Below, piece after piece: positions 16,044 to 24,034 of a DNA stretch of 36,494 nt (position 1 is its first letter; each line of letters starts with the position of its first letter). Origin of the DNA: Bacteroidota bacterium (GTDB taxonomy: Bacteria; Bacteroidota; Bacteroidia; 2-12-FULL-35-15); the NCBI GenBank assembly GCA_021323165.1, contig JAJTCJ010000070.1:1-36494 (forward strand), in the 5' to 3' direction. A program made the position numbers and the translations under genes. The notes under the pieces were generated by a model that searched no databases, was not told where the DNA came from, and worked only from the letters and a program-made list of their open reading frames with translations.

Positions 16044-16943
16044 ATGCAGCATATCTTATCCGCTCATAACATTGTTAAACGCTATGCTAATCATTTGCTT
16101 GGTCCAAACGGTGCCGGAAAAACATCTTTGATTCGGATCATCAATCAGATCACCGGTCCAGATTCCGGGAATGTTCTTTTTGAAGGACAAAAGCTTTCTC
16201 CGAAGCATGTGGAGAATATTGGGTATTTACCGGAAGAGAGGGGGCTTTATAAAAAAATGGAGGTCGGTGAGCAGGCATTATATCTTGCTCAGTTAAAGGG
16301 TATGCCTTATGCAGAAGCCAAGAGAAAACTAAAGATTTGGTTCGAGAAGTTTGAAATGGATGCCTGGTGGAATAAGAAGGTTGAGGAATTGTCCAAAGGT
16401 ATGCAGCAAAAAGTTCAGTTCATTGTTACAGTGCTTCACGAACCTAAATTACTTATTCTGGATGAGCCTTTCAGTGGCTTCGATCCTATCAATGCAAATC
16501 TTATCAAAAATGAGATCTTAAAGTTAAAATCTCAGGGGTCTACAATATTATTCTCTACTCATAACATGGGATCGGTTGAAGAGTTGTGTGATAATATCGC
16601 TCTGATCAACAAATCAAAAAAGATCCTTGATGGTTCAGTTAAAGATATCCGAAAACAATATAAATCCAATACTTACGAATTTGAGTTTACCGGTAATATG
16701 ATGAGTTTCACGAATTCTTTGTGGACTTTCGGAAAGCTTGGTGAGCATAAGCTTGATGGAGAAAACGGTAAGGCGCAGGTAAGCTTAACACCCGGGAGTA
16801 CAGCAAATCAACTTCTGGAATCTGTTCTTAAAGTAGTTGAGATCCATTCATTCAAAGAAATTATTCCAAGCATGAATGATATTTTTATTTCAAAAGTAAA
16901 TGCTGAACACCCTTTGGGCACTCAAAGTAATTTTACAGAGTAA
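16044..16943 (+). CDS. ABC exporter ATP-binding protein (NatA/EcsA type), shortened before Walker A
   Basis: Cytosolic ATPase partner of the membrane protein encoded next. The 299-aa frame has SAHNIVKRYANH, Walker A GPNGAGKT (residues 20-27), YLPEERGLYKKMEVGEQ, signature LSKGMQQKVQF, Walker B LLILDEPFSGFDP, the switch histidine in STHNM and a C-terminal substrate-side domain. In this family about 17 residues (of the type xALDxVSxxVxxGxIFG) lie between RYANH and LLGPNGAGKT. Here they are missing with the frame intact, so the Walker A Lys is residue 26 instead of about 43-46, and the beta strands that hold the adenine-stacking Tyr are lost. Either the ATPase is impaired or the sequence has a 51-base deletion. 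Start ATG 16044. Confidence 0.85.
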   Translation: MQHILSAHNIVKRYANHLLGPNGAGKTSLIRIINQITGPDSGNVLFEGQKLSPKHVENIGYLPEERGLYKKMEVGEQALYLAQLKGMPYAEAKRKLKIWFEKFEMDAWWNKKVEELSKGMQQKVQFIVTVLHEPKLLILDEPFSGFDPINANLIKNEILKLKSQGSTILFSTHNMGSVEELCDNIALINKSKKILDGSVKDIRKQYKSNTYEFEFTGNMMSFTNSLWTFGKLGEHKLDGENGKAQVSLTPGSTANQLLESVLKVVEIHSFKEIIPSMNDIFISKVNAEHPLGTQSNFTE

Positions 16944-16991
16944 AGAGTCTGAGTGACTTAAAAAAAACATAACACATCATTATTATCATAT

Positions 16992-18329
16992 ATGAATAAG
17001 GTTCTCCTAATAATCAAACGTGAATATCTTTCAAGAGTAAAGAAAAAGTCATTCATTTTAATGACAATATTCGGTCCGGTATTAATGGCCGGTATTATGA
17101 TCGTTCCGATCTGGATGGCAATGCAGAAAACTGAAAAGCAGAAGATCGAGGTTATAGATGAGAGCTTTTTATTTCGTGATCTGATTCCTGAAAAGGATAT
17201 AGTTCATTTTGATTATCCACCTGTTGAAATTGAAGATGCACGCGCAGGATTTTATGATACGGATTACGATGCGATATTATACATCCCTAAAAATGTGTTG
17301 AATGGAGGACAGGAAGGCATTAATTTATTCTACAAAAAACAATTGAGTAATTCTGTACAGCAGCATATTCAAAGCAGTATCAGCAAAATGCTTTACGAAG
17401 TAATGCTTGCAAAAAACAAAGTCGATCTCAATGTTATTAAGGATGCAAAAGATAAAGCAACTTTTACTTTAACAACTATTCAGATAGATGAAGCGGGAAA
17501 TGACAAGGAAACAAACACAGCTATTAATGTAGGGATAGGATTTGCATGTGCTATTGTAATTTATCTTCTTATTTTCCTTTACGGAGCGCAGGTTATGCGC
17601 GGGGTGATGGAAGAGAAGACCAGCAGAATTGTTGAGGTGATCTTATCATCAGTTAAACCATTTCAGCTTATGATGGGTAAGATCATAGGTGTTGCCTTGG
17701 TTGGCTTAACTCAGTTTATTCTATGGGTCATTCTTACTACTTCAATATATTCAGTTGCTGCCGCTACTGTACTGAAAGGAATGGATATGAAACAAGTTCA
17801 GCAAAAAGAGCAGGTTATAAAAATAGGAGCAGACCTCGATGTACAGGCGATGGGAAAGATTGAAAACAATGCCGCGATCGATCTTTGGAGTAAATTTCAG
17901 CAGGTTAATATGCTGGAGATCTTTATTTGTTTCATGTTATATTTTCTTGCAGGATATTTATTATACAGTGCATTGTTTGCAGCTATTGGCTCAGCTGTGG
18001 ACAGTGAAGCCGAAACAAATCAATTTATGCTTCCGATCACCATACCGCTTGTTTTTTCTTTCGCGATAGCACAGATAGTAACTCAGGATCCTAATGGAAG
18101 TATTGCTTTCTGGTTCTCAATGATACCATTGACCTCTCCTGTGGTTATGATGGTTAGATTGCCTTTCGGAGTTCCAATGTGGGAGGTACTTCTTTCCATG
18201 AGTCTGCTTGTTATTGGATTTATATTTACAACCTGGCTTGCGGCCAAAATATATCGCACCGGCATTCTCATGTACGGTAAAAAGGTGAGTTGGAAAGAGT
18301 TAGGAAAATGGCTCTTTTATAAGGGATAA
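16992..18329 (+). CDS. ABC-2 type exporter permease (NatB-like)
   Basis: Inner-membrane permease forming the exporter with the preceding ATPase. The 445-aa protein has one N-terminal membrane helix (SFILMTIFGPVLMAGIMIVP), a large extracytoplasmic domain (about residues 45-180) rich in charged residues, then five or six C-terminal helices starting at INVGIGFACAIVIYLLIFLYG. It carries the conserved VMEEKTSRIVEVILSSVKPF and GKIIGVALVGLTQF segments of the NatB/YhaP family. The substrate is unknown; family members are linked to Na+ extrusion or antibiotic/peptide export. It follows the ATPase gene by 48 bases. Confidence 0.92.
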   Translation: MNKVLLIIKREYLSRVKKKSFILMTIFGPVLMAGIMIVPIWMAMQKTEKQKIEVIDESFLFRDLIPEKDIVHFDYPPVEIEDARAGFYDTDYDAILYIPKNVLNGGQEGINLFYKKQLSNSVQQHIQSSISKMLYEVMLAKNKVDLNVIKDAKDKATFTLTTIQIDEAGNDKETNTAINVGIGFACAIVIYLLIFLYGAQVMRGVMEEKTSRIVEVILSSVKPFQLMMGKIIGVALVGLTQFILWVILTTSIYSVAAATVLKGMDMKQVQQKEQVIKIGADLDVQAMGKIENNAAIDLWSKFQQVNMLEIFICFMLYFLAGYLLYSALFAAIGSAVDSEAETNQFMLPITIPLVFSFAIAQIVTQDPNGSIAFWFSMIPLTSPVVMMVRLPFGVPMWEVLLSMSLLVIGFIFTTWLAAKIYRTGILMYGKKVSWKELGKWLFYKG

Positions 18330-18407
18330 TTATTTTTCAAATTGTGATTATTATTAGTATGTTATATTTATATTTAACAGATAACAAATTAATATTGAGA
18401 GCGGTTT

Positions 18408-19340
18408 ATGAGGATTGCGATAATAGATCTTGGGACAAATACATTCAATATTCTTATTGTTGAGATAGCCGCGGGTAAATACCAGACCTTATACCAGACC
18501 AAACTGGCAGTTAAATTAGGTGAAGGCGGAATTAATAGAGATCTAATACAACCAATTCCTTTCCAAAGAGGTATTGATGCCTTAAAAGAATATCAGAGAA
18601 TCATTAATGAGCATAGTGTTGAGAAAGTATATGCTTTCGCAACTTCAGCAGTGCGTGACGCGAGTAATGGAAAAGAATTCGTAAAAAAAATAAAAGAAGA
18701 GACCGGTTATGAAGTGCAGGTGATCGATGGGGATCAGGAAGCGGAATATATTTATCATGGTGTTTGTGAAGCTGTGAAAATGTCGGAGGAGAAGTTTCTC
18801 ATAATTGATATCGGTGGCGGAAGTATCGAGTTTATTATTGGTAATAAGGATAAGATCTTTTGGAAGAAAAGCTTCCCCGTTGGTGCTGCCCGGCTTATTG
18901 AACGTTTTAAACCTTCGGATCCCATAACTGATAAACAGATAATTGAGATCAGAGATTATTTAAGGTCAGAATTATTGCCCTTAGTTGACGCTATTAAAGA
19001 GTATCATGTCACTGAACTTATCGGTTCATCGGGATCTTTTGATTCACTTGCAGAAATGATCTCTCACCGTTTTTATACTCCTGAAATTTTAGACAACGTA
19101 ACTGAATACACTTTTGATTTTAAGGATTTTGCAGTTATTTTCAACGATGTCATAAAGTCCACACGTAAAGAGAGGCTTAGAATGAAAGGTCTTATTGAAA
19201 TGCGCGTTGACATGATCGTTGTTTCTATGATAATCGTCCAATATGTCCTTTGGGCATTTGATATTAAGAAGGTGCGATTATCAACATATGCTTTGAAAGA
19301 GGGTGTTTTAAGAAAACTGCTTAAAAAAGACTCTTTTTAA
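18408..19340 (+). CDS. Ppx/GppA family phosphatase (exopolyphosphatase or pppGpp phosphohydrolase)
   Basis: ASKHA-fold hydrolase that removes terminal phosphate from polyphosphate or converts pppGpp to ppGpp. The 310-aa protein is a short form holding only the catalytic two-domain core. Visible motifs are AIIDLGTNTFNILI (phosphate loop 1), FATSAVRDASNG, the catalytic-Glu region IDGDQEAEYIYHGV, IIDIGGGSIEFI (loop 2) and IGSSGSFDSLAEM. It lacks the C-terminal HD-like domain of E. coli Ppx/GppA, which fits Bacteroidota orthologs. A separate promoter precedes the next gene, so it is probably monocistronic. Sequence alone cannot separate polyphosphate from pppGpp as substrate. Confidence 0.93.
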   Translation: MRIAIIDLGTNTFNILIVEIAAGKYQTLYQTKLAVKLGEGGINRDLIQPIPFQRGIDALKEYQRIINEHSVEKVYAFATSAVRDASNGKEFVKKIKEETGYEVQVIDGDQEAEYIYHGVCEAVKMSEEKFLIIDIGGGSIEFIIGNKDKIFWKKSFPVGAARLIERFKPSDPITDKQIIEIRDYLRSELLPLVDAIKEYHVTELIGSSGSFDSLAEMISHRFYTPEILDNVTEYTFDFKDFAVIFNDVIKSTRKERLRMKGLIEMRVDMIVVSMIIVQYVLWAFDIKKVRLSTYALKEGVLRKLLKKDSF

Positions 19341-19350
19341 AAAATTGGGT

Positions 19351-19358
19351 TATATTTG
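19351..19358 (+). promoter_or_regulatory. -7 element for the lipoprotein and outer-membrane protein pair
   Basis: TATATTTG is an exact TAnnTTTG match between the ppx/gppA stop and ATG 19381. It supports the downstream Met as the true start, since the alternative ATG at 19345 lies ahead of the promoter. Confidence 0.55.
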
Positions 19359-19380
19359 GTTAGTCTTAAAAACATATTAT

Positions 19381-19947
19381 ATGAAAACTACTTATAAATT
19401 TAGTGTTCTGGCTAGCCTTATATTTCTTCTTGCTATAGCCGGCTGCAGAAAGAAAATTGAACTGGAGAAGGAAGTTGCCACTAAGCCTGCTCATTGCTAC
19501 AATTCCATTATGGATGAGGATGAGACTGTGGTAGATATGGGTGGAAGCTGTGGTACGGAAGGAGTACAGGCTTTAGAAAGCAATTGTGGTGTGGGAGATA
19601 CTACAGTAACAATTGACGCAGTAAATAAAGCAATCACAAGTTGCACAAAAACAGTAAATGGCTCAGGGGAGTATGTTTTTTCCATAACTTATGCAGGAGG
19701 AGGTACTTTAACAGTTACTACCAGAAATGATGTGCGTTACAATTATGACCTGAGCATGGTGCCATGGACACCGGATGATGATGAATGTAAAGTTTATATT
19801 GGAGCACCTTATTACACTTCAATTACAACCGGTCAGACCCAGGTTAAATTCAATGGAATTGACTATGCGATAAGTATATGTAATGGTGCGATCTATTATG
19901 GTTTCGGCAGCACTGCATCAATTAAATTATTTACTACCGTTAATTAA
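19381..19947 (+). CDS. Lipoprotein with degenerate Asp/Glu-Gly-Gly-Cys motif
   Basis: A 188-aa exported lipoprotein: MKTTYKFSVLASLIFLLAIAGC with Cys22, then KKIELEKE. ATG 19381 is chosen because it follows a promoter and gives a clean signal. After the lipobox the region CYNSIMDEDETVVDMGGSCG resembles the Bacteroidota surface-protein motif CxNGxxDxDExxVDCGGxC, with Met where the middle Cys is usual. Two beta-rich halves follow, each ending with a Cys-containing strand (AITSCTKTV; AISICNGAI), suggesting an internal duplication of a small sandwich domain. It is 11 bases before an outer-membrane protein gene and is probably its partner. Function is unknown. Confidence 0.82.
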   Translation: MKTTYKFSVLASLIFLLAIAGCRKKIELEKEVATKPAHCYNSIMDEDETVVDMGGSCGTEGVQALESNCGVGDTTVTIDAVNKAITSCTKTVNGSGEYVFSITYAGGGTLTVTTRNDVRYNYDLSMVPWTPDDDECKVYIGAPYYTSITTGQTQVKFNGIDYAISICNGAIYYGFGSTASIKLFTTVN

Positions 19948-19958
19948 AACAAATCGCT

Positions 19959-20897
19959 ATGAAAAAGCTTTTACTATTTTCCGGTCTTGTCATTTTATTT
20001 AATGCGAAATCTTTTTCTCAGGTTGAGGTTAACTTAACGGAAGAAAATACAAATCCTGATTTTGTGGAAGGACATATTCCAATAATAACTGTTGGGTTAA
20101 GTTCCATTTCCACTTTTAGTGCAGATTTTGGCGCCAAATTAAAACTTAATCGGTTTTATTTTGATATGACTGGTCAGATAACCTACTTAAACTATTATAA
20201 TGAGAGTGAAGAAGTAGATGGTAATTCTATTTACAAATACAAAATGCCTAAAGAGTTTTCAGCGACTTTTGGTGTAATGGTTATTCAAAAAGAAATTGAT
20301 ACAAAGATAAGTTTTCATTTGAAGTCTGCCGGAAGAACAGATTATTATACAAAAGTTCCTACGAAAAAAACCGGTTTTATGATGGTTGATCTGGGGTTCA
20401 GGAATGGGTTTAAAGTGGTAGGTGGCGAAAATAGGGAGCTGGTTATAGAAAATGCAACTCCAGAAGGGTTTTTCGCTCCGGAAGCTGGTAACATAAGAAC
20501 AATGATGGATTATCAGATCTTAGAAGTGGGTATTTCCGGTGGTTTTACAGGAGCTTATAAAGCTGATATTAAAGATTTCGGTATACGCAAAACTAGCATG
20601 TTTAACAGAGTTTACTTACATGTGCTTTTGTTGATGAATTCTTCGGTAGATGACATTTATTACAAACGTACCACAGGGAATAATCAGGAGGTAACTGTTT
20701 ACAATCAATATCATCTGAATAATACACCCCGAGCAAAAATGGGTTTCAGTGTTGGTATTAATATAAATAATATTGATCGTTTTGGTTGGAATACTGGTGT
20801 AGAAGGTGCTTACGTACCAGGCTTAAATGGAAGTATCGGAAGTAATTTTGTTTTGTCGCTTAAGTCCTCGTTATCATTAGCTAAATTATTTCATTAG
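19959..20897 (+). CDS. Putative outer-membrane beta-barrel protein
   Basis: I do not recognise a named family. The 312-aa protein has a clear signal peptide (MKKLLLFSGLVILFNAKSFSQ) followed by alternating hydrophobic/polar strands such as IPIITVGLSSISTFSADFGAKLKL (read as two strands), FYFDMTGQITYLNYY, TSMFNRVYLHVLLLMN and KMGFSVGININNIDRFG. The last strand SLKSSLSLAKLFH is near-amphipathic with an aromatic residue close to the end. The Gly, Tyr and Phe content and spacing fit a 10-14 strand barrel. The gene shares a transcript with the lipoprotein 11 bases upstream and ends at a terminator. Confidence 0.78.
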   Translation: MKKLLLFSGLVILFNAKSFSQVEVNLTEENTNPDFVEGHIPIITVGLSSISTFSADFGAKLKLNRFYFDMTGQITYLNYYNESEEVDGNSIYKYKMPKEFSATFGVMVIQKEIDTKISFHLKSAGRTDYYTKVPTKKTGFMMVDLGFRNGFKVVGGENRELVIENATPEGFFAPEAGNIRTMMDYQILEVGISGGFTGAYKADIKDFGIRKTSMFNRVYLHVLLLMNSSVDDIYYKRTTGNNQEVTVYNQYHLNNTPRAKMGFSVGININNIDRFGWNTGVEGAYVPGLNGSIGSNFVLSLKSSLSLAKLFH

Positions 20898-20916
20898 GAT
20901 AAATTACTATCACTTT

Positions 20917-20941
20917 AAAAGCTCCTAATGGAGCTTTTTTT
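20917..20941 (+). terminator. Rho-independent terminator of the lipoprotein/barrel pair
   Basis: A perfect 9-bp stem AAAAGCTCC (20917-20925) with GGAGCTTTT (20930-20938) and a TAAT loop continues into a T-run to 20941. Confidence 0.9.
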
Positions 20942-20973
20942 ATTTAATTTTAGTTTAAAATTATTATAAGAAA

Positions 20974-22140
20974 ATGGCAAAAATATTAATCATAGATGAT
21001 GAGAAAAGTATCCGCAAAACATTACGCGAGATCCTGGAATACGAAAAATATCAGGTTGATGAGGCTGCCGATGGAGTTGAAGGATTAGGTATGATCCAGA
21101 AAGATAAATACAGTATCATTCTTTGTGATATTAAAATGCCGAAAATGGACGGTATAGAAGTACTCGATAAGATCATGGCCATGGGGATTGATACACCTGT
21201 TGTAATGGTATCAGGGCATGGGAATATTGAAACTGCTGTTGAAGCTGTTAAAAAAGGAGCTTTTGATTTTATTGCAAAGCCTCTTGATCTGAACCGTTTG
21301 CTTGTTACTATTCGAAACGCAATGGATAAATCTACCCTCGTAACTGAAACAAAAGTTCTGAAGAAAAAGGTTAGTAAAACTTTTGATATGATAGGAGAGT
21401 CTAAGGCGATCGGACAAATAAAAGAGATGATTGAGCGCGTTGCGCCCACTGATGCTCGTGTACTTATAACCGGTGGAAATGGAAGCGGTAAGGAACTTGT
21501 TGCAAGATGGCTTCATGAGAAAAGTAACCGCTCGGGAGCACCGTTAATAGAGGTCAATTGTGCTGCAATACCAAGTGAACTTATAGAAAGTGAACTATTC
21601 GGTCACGAAAAAGGGGCCTTCACTTCCGCGATCAATCAACGAAAAGGAAAGTTCGAACAGGCAGAAGGTGGTACATTGTTCATGGATGAGATCGGTGATA
21701 TGAGTCTTTCTGCACAAGCTAAGGTGCTGCGGGCTTTACAGGAAAACAAGATCACAAGAGTAGGAGGAGAAAAAGAAATAAAAGTAAATGTGCGTGTTGT
21801 AGCTGCTACCAATAAAGATCTTCAGAAGGAGATCGCTGCAGGAAATTTCCGCGAGGATCTGTATCATCGTTTAAGTGTGATACTTATCCATGTTCCATCT
21901 TTAAATGAACGCAAGGAAGATATTCCTTTGCTTGCGGAACACTTCCTTAAAATGATATGTGAAGATCACGGAATGCCGCAAAAAACATTTAGTAAAGATG
22001 CGATCAAAGAATTGCAAAAAATAAACTGGACCGGAAATATCCGTGAGTTCCGGAATGTGGTGGAAAGATTAATTATTCTTTGTGATAAAACTATTACAGA
22101 TAAGGATGTAATTGCTTATGCCAGGCCTTTGAAGGGGTAA
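20974..22140 (+). CDS. NtrC-like response regulator: receiver plus AAA+ sigma-54 domain, no DNA-binding domain
   Basis: A two-component regulator of 388 aa. The receiver domain (1-118) has the acidic pair DDE (8-10), phospho-acceptor Asp52 in LCDIKMPKMDG, Ser80 and Lys102 (FIAKP). The AAA+ domain (about 138-375) has Walker A GGNGSGKE (167-174), the sigma-54 loop GAFTSA (214-219) where GAFTGA is canonical, Walker B GGTLFMDEIGD and the sensor segments LRALQENKITRVGG and ATNKDLQKEI. The frame ends ARPLKG shortly after NIREFRNVVERLI, so the usual C-terminal Fis helix-turn-helix is absent. Such HTH-less forms occur in Bacteroidota. It may act from solution or through partners. No histidine kinase is adjacent. 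Confidence 0.94.
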   Translation: MAKILIIDDEKSIRKTLREILEYEKYQVDEAADGVEGLGMIQKDKYSIILCDIKMPKMDGIEVLDKIMAMGIDTPVVMVSGHGNIETAVEAVKKGAFDFIAKPLDLNRLLVTIRNAMDKSTLVTETKVLKKKVSKTFDMIGESKAIGQIKEMIERVAPTDARVLITGGNGSGKELVARWLHEKSNRSGAPLIEVNCAAIPSELIESELFGHEKGAFTSAINQRKGKFEQAEGGTLFMDEIGDMSLSAQAKVLRALQENKITRVGGEKEIKVNVRVVAATNKDLQKEIAAGNFREDLYHRLSVILIHVPSLNERKEDIPLLAEHFLKMICEDHGMPQKTFSKDAIKELQKINWTGNIREFRNVVERLIILCDKTITDKDVIAYARPLKG

Positions 22141-22143
22141 GTG

Positions 22144-22890
22144 TTACAAAGAAGTATTAATAAGCATTCCGCTTTCCATTAATTTTAAAAGGTGCGGTTC
22201 ATAAACAACATTTTCTATCAGCTTGATATGTCCGGTATGGTGACAATCAGTTCCTAAGAGAGAGATCATGTTATTGTCGATAAGCCTTTCAGCTATTTTT
22301 TTAGTTCCTAAGGAATAATATCCTGTAAGTGAATTAATATTCAGCTGAAGTAACACGCCTTTATCTATAAAAGATTCATACTTCCCGAATTCCGTATGCC
22401 AGAAATTATATCTTTCAGGATGTGCTAATACGGGTTTGTAACCGAGAGTCTGCATCTTGAAAATAATGTGATACAGGTTGTCAGGTGGATTCATGTAAGA
22501 TACTTCAAACAGCAGGTGATTGTTTCCAAAAGTTAAAAGTTTTTCTTCATCAAGTTTGCGTTCAAAATCGAAATCGAGATAATATTCGGCAGCTGCAGAA
22601 ATATCAACAGGGATATTATTTTCTTTAAGCGCTTGTTTAACCGGTTCTAATCCTCCAAGTATAGTTTCAGGAGTGTTGCGGTAGGCATCACCCATAATGT
22701 GGGGAGTAGTTATGATCTTTTTATAGCCAAGCTGGTATAATTTGCTGATCATGTCTATGCTGTCATCAAGACTTTTCGAGCCATCGTCAATATTTGGAAC
22801 AAGGTGCGAATGTATATCGCAGCCGAGTAGAGAAAGATCTACGGGAGTCTTTAAGCGCTTGTTCTTTCTGAATATATTGAAGATCCCCAT
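22144..22890 (-). CDS. CpsB/YwqE-type PHP-domain tyrosine-protein phosphatase
   Basis: Metal-dependent phosphatase that dephosphorylates tyrosine kinases controlling capsule/exopolysaccharide chain length and export. The 248-aa protein is full length. Metal ligands are visible in GCDIHSHLVPNIDDGS (Asp25, His27, His29 region), ITTPHIM, AAEYYLD, LAHPERYNF and the final LGTDCHHTGH. It lies at the downstream end of the minus-strand sugar-nucleotide block, which fits a role in polysaccharide control. The cognate Wzc-type kinase is not in the window. Its stop is 3 bases from the convergent response-regulator stop, with no terminator between. A short repeat array begins at its start codon. Confidence 0.93.
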   Translation of the reverse strand: MGIFNIFRKNKRLKTPVDLSLLGCDIHSHLVPNIDDGSKSLDDSIDMISKLYQLGYKKIITTPHIMGDAYRNTPETILGGLEPVKQALKENNIPVDISAAAEYYLDFDFERKLDEEKLLTFGNNHLLFEVSYMNPPDNLYHIIFKMQTLGYKPVLAHPERYNFWHTEFGKYESFIDKGVLLQLNINSLTGYYSLGTKKIAERLIDNNMISLLGTDCHHTGHIKLIENVVYEPHLLKLMESGMLINTSL

Positions 22891-23023
22891 TGCTTATTCT
22901 TAATTGCTTATTGCCTATTGAAAAATTGCCTATTGTAATGAGAATTGCTTCGGGCGAAAAGCCCTCGCAATGACGTTCCAAAAATTGCCTACTGTTTCAT
23001 TGCCTACTGCTAATTGCCTATTG
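22889..23023. repeat. Array of seven degenerate 11-bp repeats (ATTGCYTAYTG)
   Basis: Units start at 22889, 22903, 22910, 22925, 22984, 22999 and 23013. The last five match ATTGCCTAYTG exactly. The first touches the CpsB start codon, and the last lies inside the epimerase gene, encoding its terminal Ser-Ile-Gly-Asn. A palindromic element interrupts the array between units four and five. Confidence 0.8.
22944..22971. repeat. REP-like palindromic element inside the 11-bp array
   Basis: ATTGC (22944-22948) pairs with GCAAT (22967-22971), and GGGC with GCCC inside, closing on a GAAAA loop. The sequence continues TGACG. I recall this GCTTCGGGC/GCCCTCGCAATGACG type as a recurrent intergenic palindrome in Bacteroidota and other genomes (from memory, not searched). 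Confidence 0.6.
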
Positions 23024-23999
23024 ACTTGAACCAGTCCAGTGTTAGTTTTAAGCCATCACCGATCTTATATTTAGGATCGTAGCCAAGAAGGTTTTTTGCT
23101 TTTGTAATATCTGCGAGAGAATCGCGGATATCGCCTGAACGTTCAGCACGATATGTCTGTTGCACTTTACTTCCTGTAAGGTCTTTAAGTATTTCAATAA
23201 GGTCATTAAGTGAAACACGTTCTCCCACAGCAATGTTAAATATCATTCCTTCAGGTTTTAATTTTTCTGCAAGCATCGCTTTTATGTTTGCCTGAACTGC
23301 ATTTGCGACAAAAGTGAAGTCACGTGTTTGTTCTCCATCACCATTTATGGCCGGAGCTTCGTTATTCAGTAAAGCATTAATGAATAATGGAATTGCAGCT
23401 GCATACTCGCCTTTGGGATTTTGACGTGGACCAAAAATGTTGAAATAGCGTAGTCCGACAATTTCCATATTATATGTTTTGGAAAAGATCTCACCGTATA
23501 ATTCATTGGTCATTTTAGATACAGCGTAAGGAGAAAGCTGTTTGCCGATCTGCTCTTCTACCTTGGGAAGTATTTTACTATCTCCATAAACAGAGGATGA
23601 GCTTGCATAAACAATTCGCTTAACTTTTGCATCGCGTGCGGCTATAAGCACATTCAAAAAACCTGTTGCGTTAACATTATGTGTTGCAATAGGATCTTTT
23701 ATTGAACGAGGAACGGATCCTAATGCTGCCTGGTGGAACACATAATCAATTCCCTCGCATGCTTTATGGCAGTCATTAAGGTTACAGATGTCTCCTTTTA
23801 TGAACTGAAAATTCTTACGAGAAGAATAAGGTTCAAGGTTAACTTCAAAACCTGTAGATAAATTATCAAGCACTACAACTTTGCCTGCCTGATGCTTAAA
23901 CAGATACTCAACAATATTCGAACCGATAAAACCTGCACCTCCGGTAACAAGGAATTTTTTATCTGAGATATCAGAATTATGAAAAGGAGTGGAATACAT
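23010..23999 (-). CDS. WbpP/TviC-type UDP-N-acetylhexosamine 4-epimerase
   Basis: Extended SDR enzyme expected to interconvert UDP-GlcNAc and UDP-GalNAc (or the matching uronic acids) in the cytosol. At 329 aa it matches family length. Features are the NAD-binding FLVTGGAGFIGSN (Gly20, 23, 26), DNLSTGFEVN, the HQAALGSVPRSI substrate loop, YASSSSVYGDS and the catalytic YxxxK in SPYAVSKMTNELY, then GLRYFNIFGPRQNP and GDGEQTRDFTFV. The WbpP group is suggested by the AALGSVPRS and LPKVEEQIGKQLSPY segments. Its C-terminal SIGN and stop are encoded by a unit of the 11-bp repeat array. It follows the dehydratase gene by 35 bases. Confidence 0.9.
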   Translation of the reverse strand: MYSTPFHNSDISDKKFLVTGGAGFIGSNIVEYLFKHQAGKVVVLDNLSTGFEVNLEPYSSRKNFQFIKGDICNLNDCHKACEGIDYVFHQAALGSVPRSIKDPIATHNVNATGFLNVLIAARDAKVKRIVYASSSSVYGDSKILPKVEEQIGKQLSPYAVSKMTNELYGEIFSKTYNMEIVGLRYFNIFGPRQNPKGEYAAAIPLFINALLNNEAPAINGDGEQTRDFTFVANAVQANIKAMLAEKLKPEGMIFNIAVGERVSLNDLIEILKDLTGSKVQQTYRAERSGDIRDSLADITKAKNLLGYDPKYKIGDGLKLTLDWFKSIGN

Positions 24000-24034
24000 A
24001 GTTAAAGTGTTAAAGGTAAAAGTTAAGACAAAAA

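Noticed and set aside
19345-19380. Upstream ATG for the lipoprotein
   Set aside because: It is ahead of the TATATTTG promoter and would add 12 residues before a clean lipoprotein signal.
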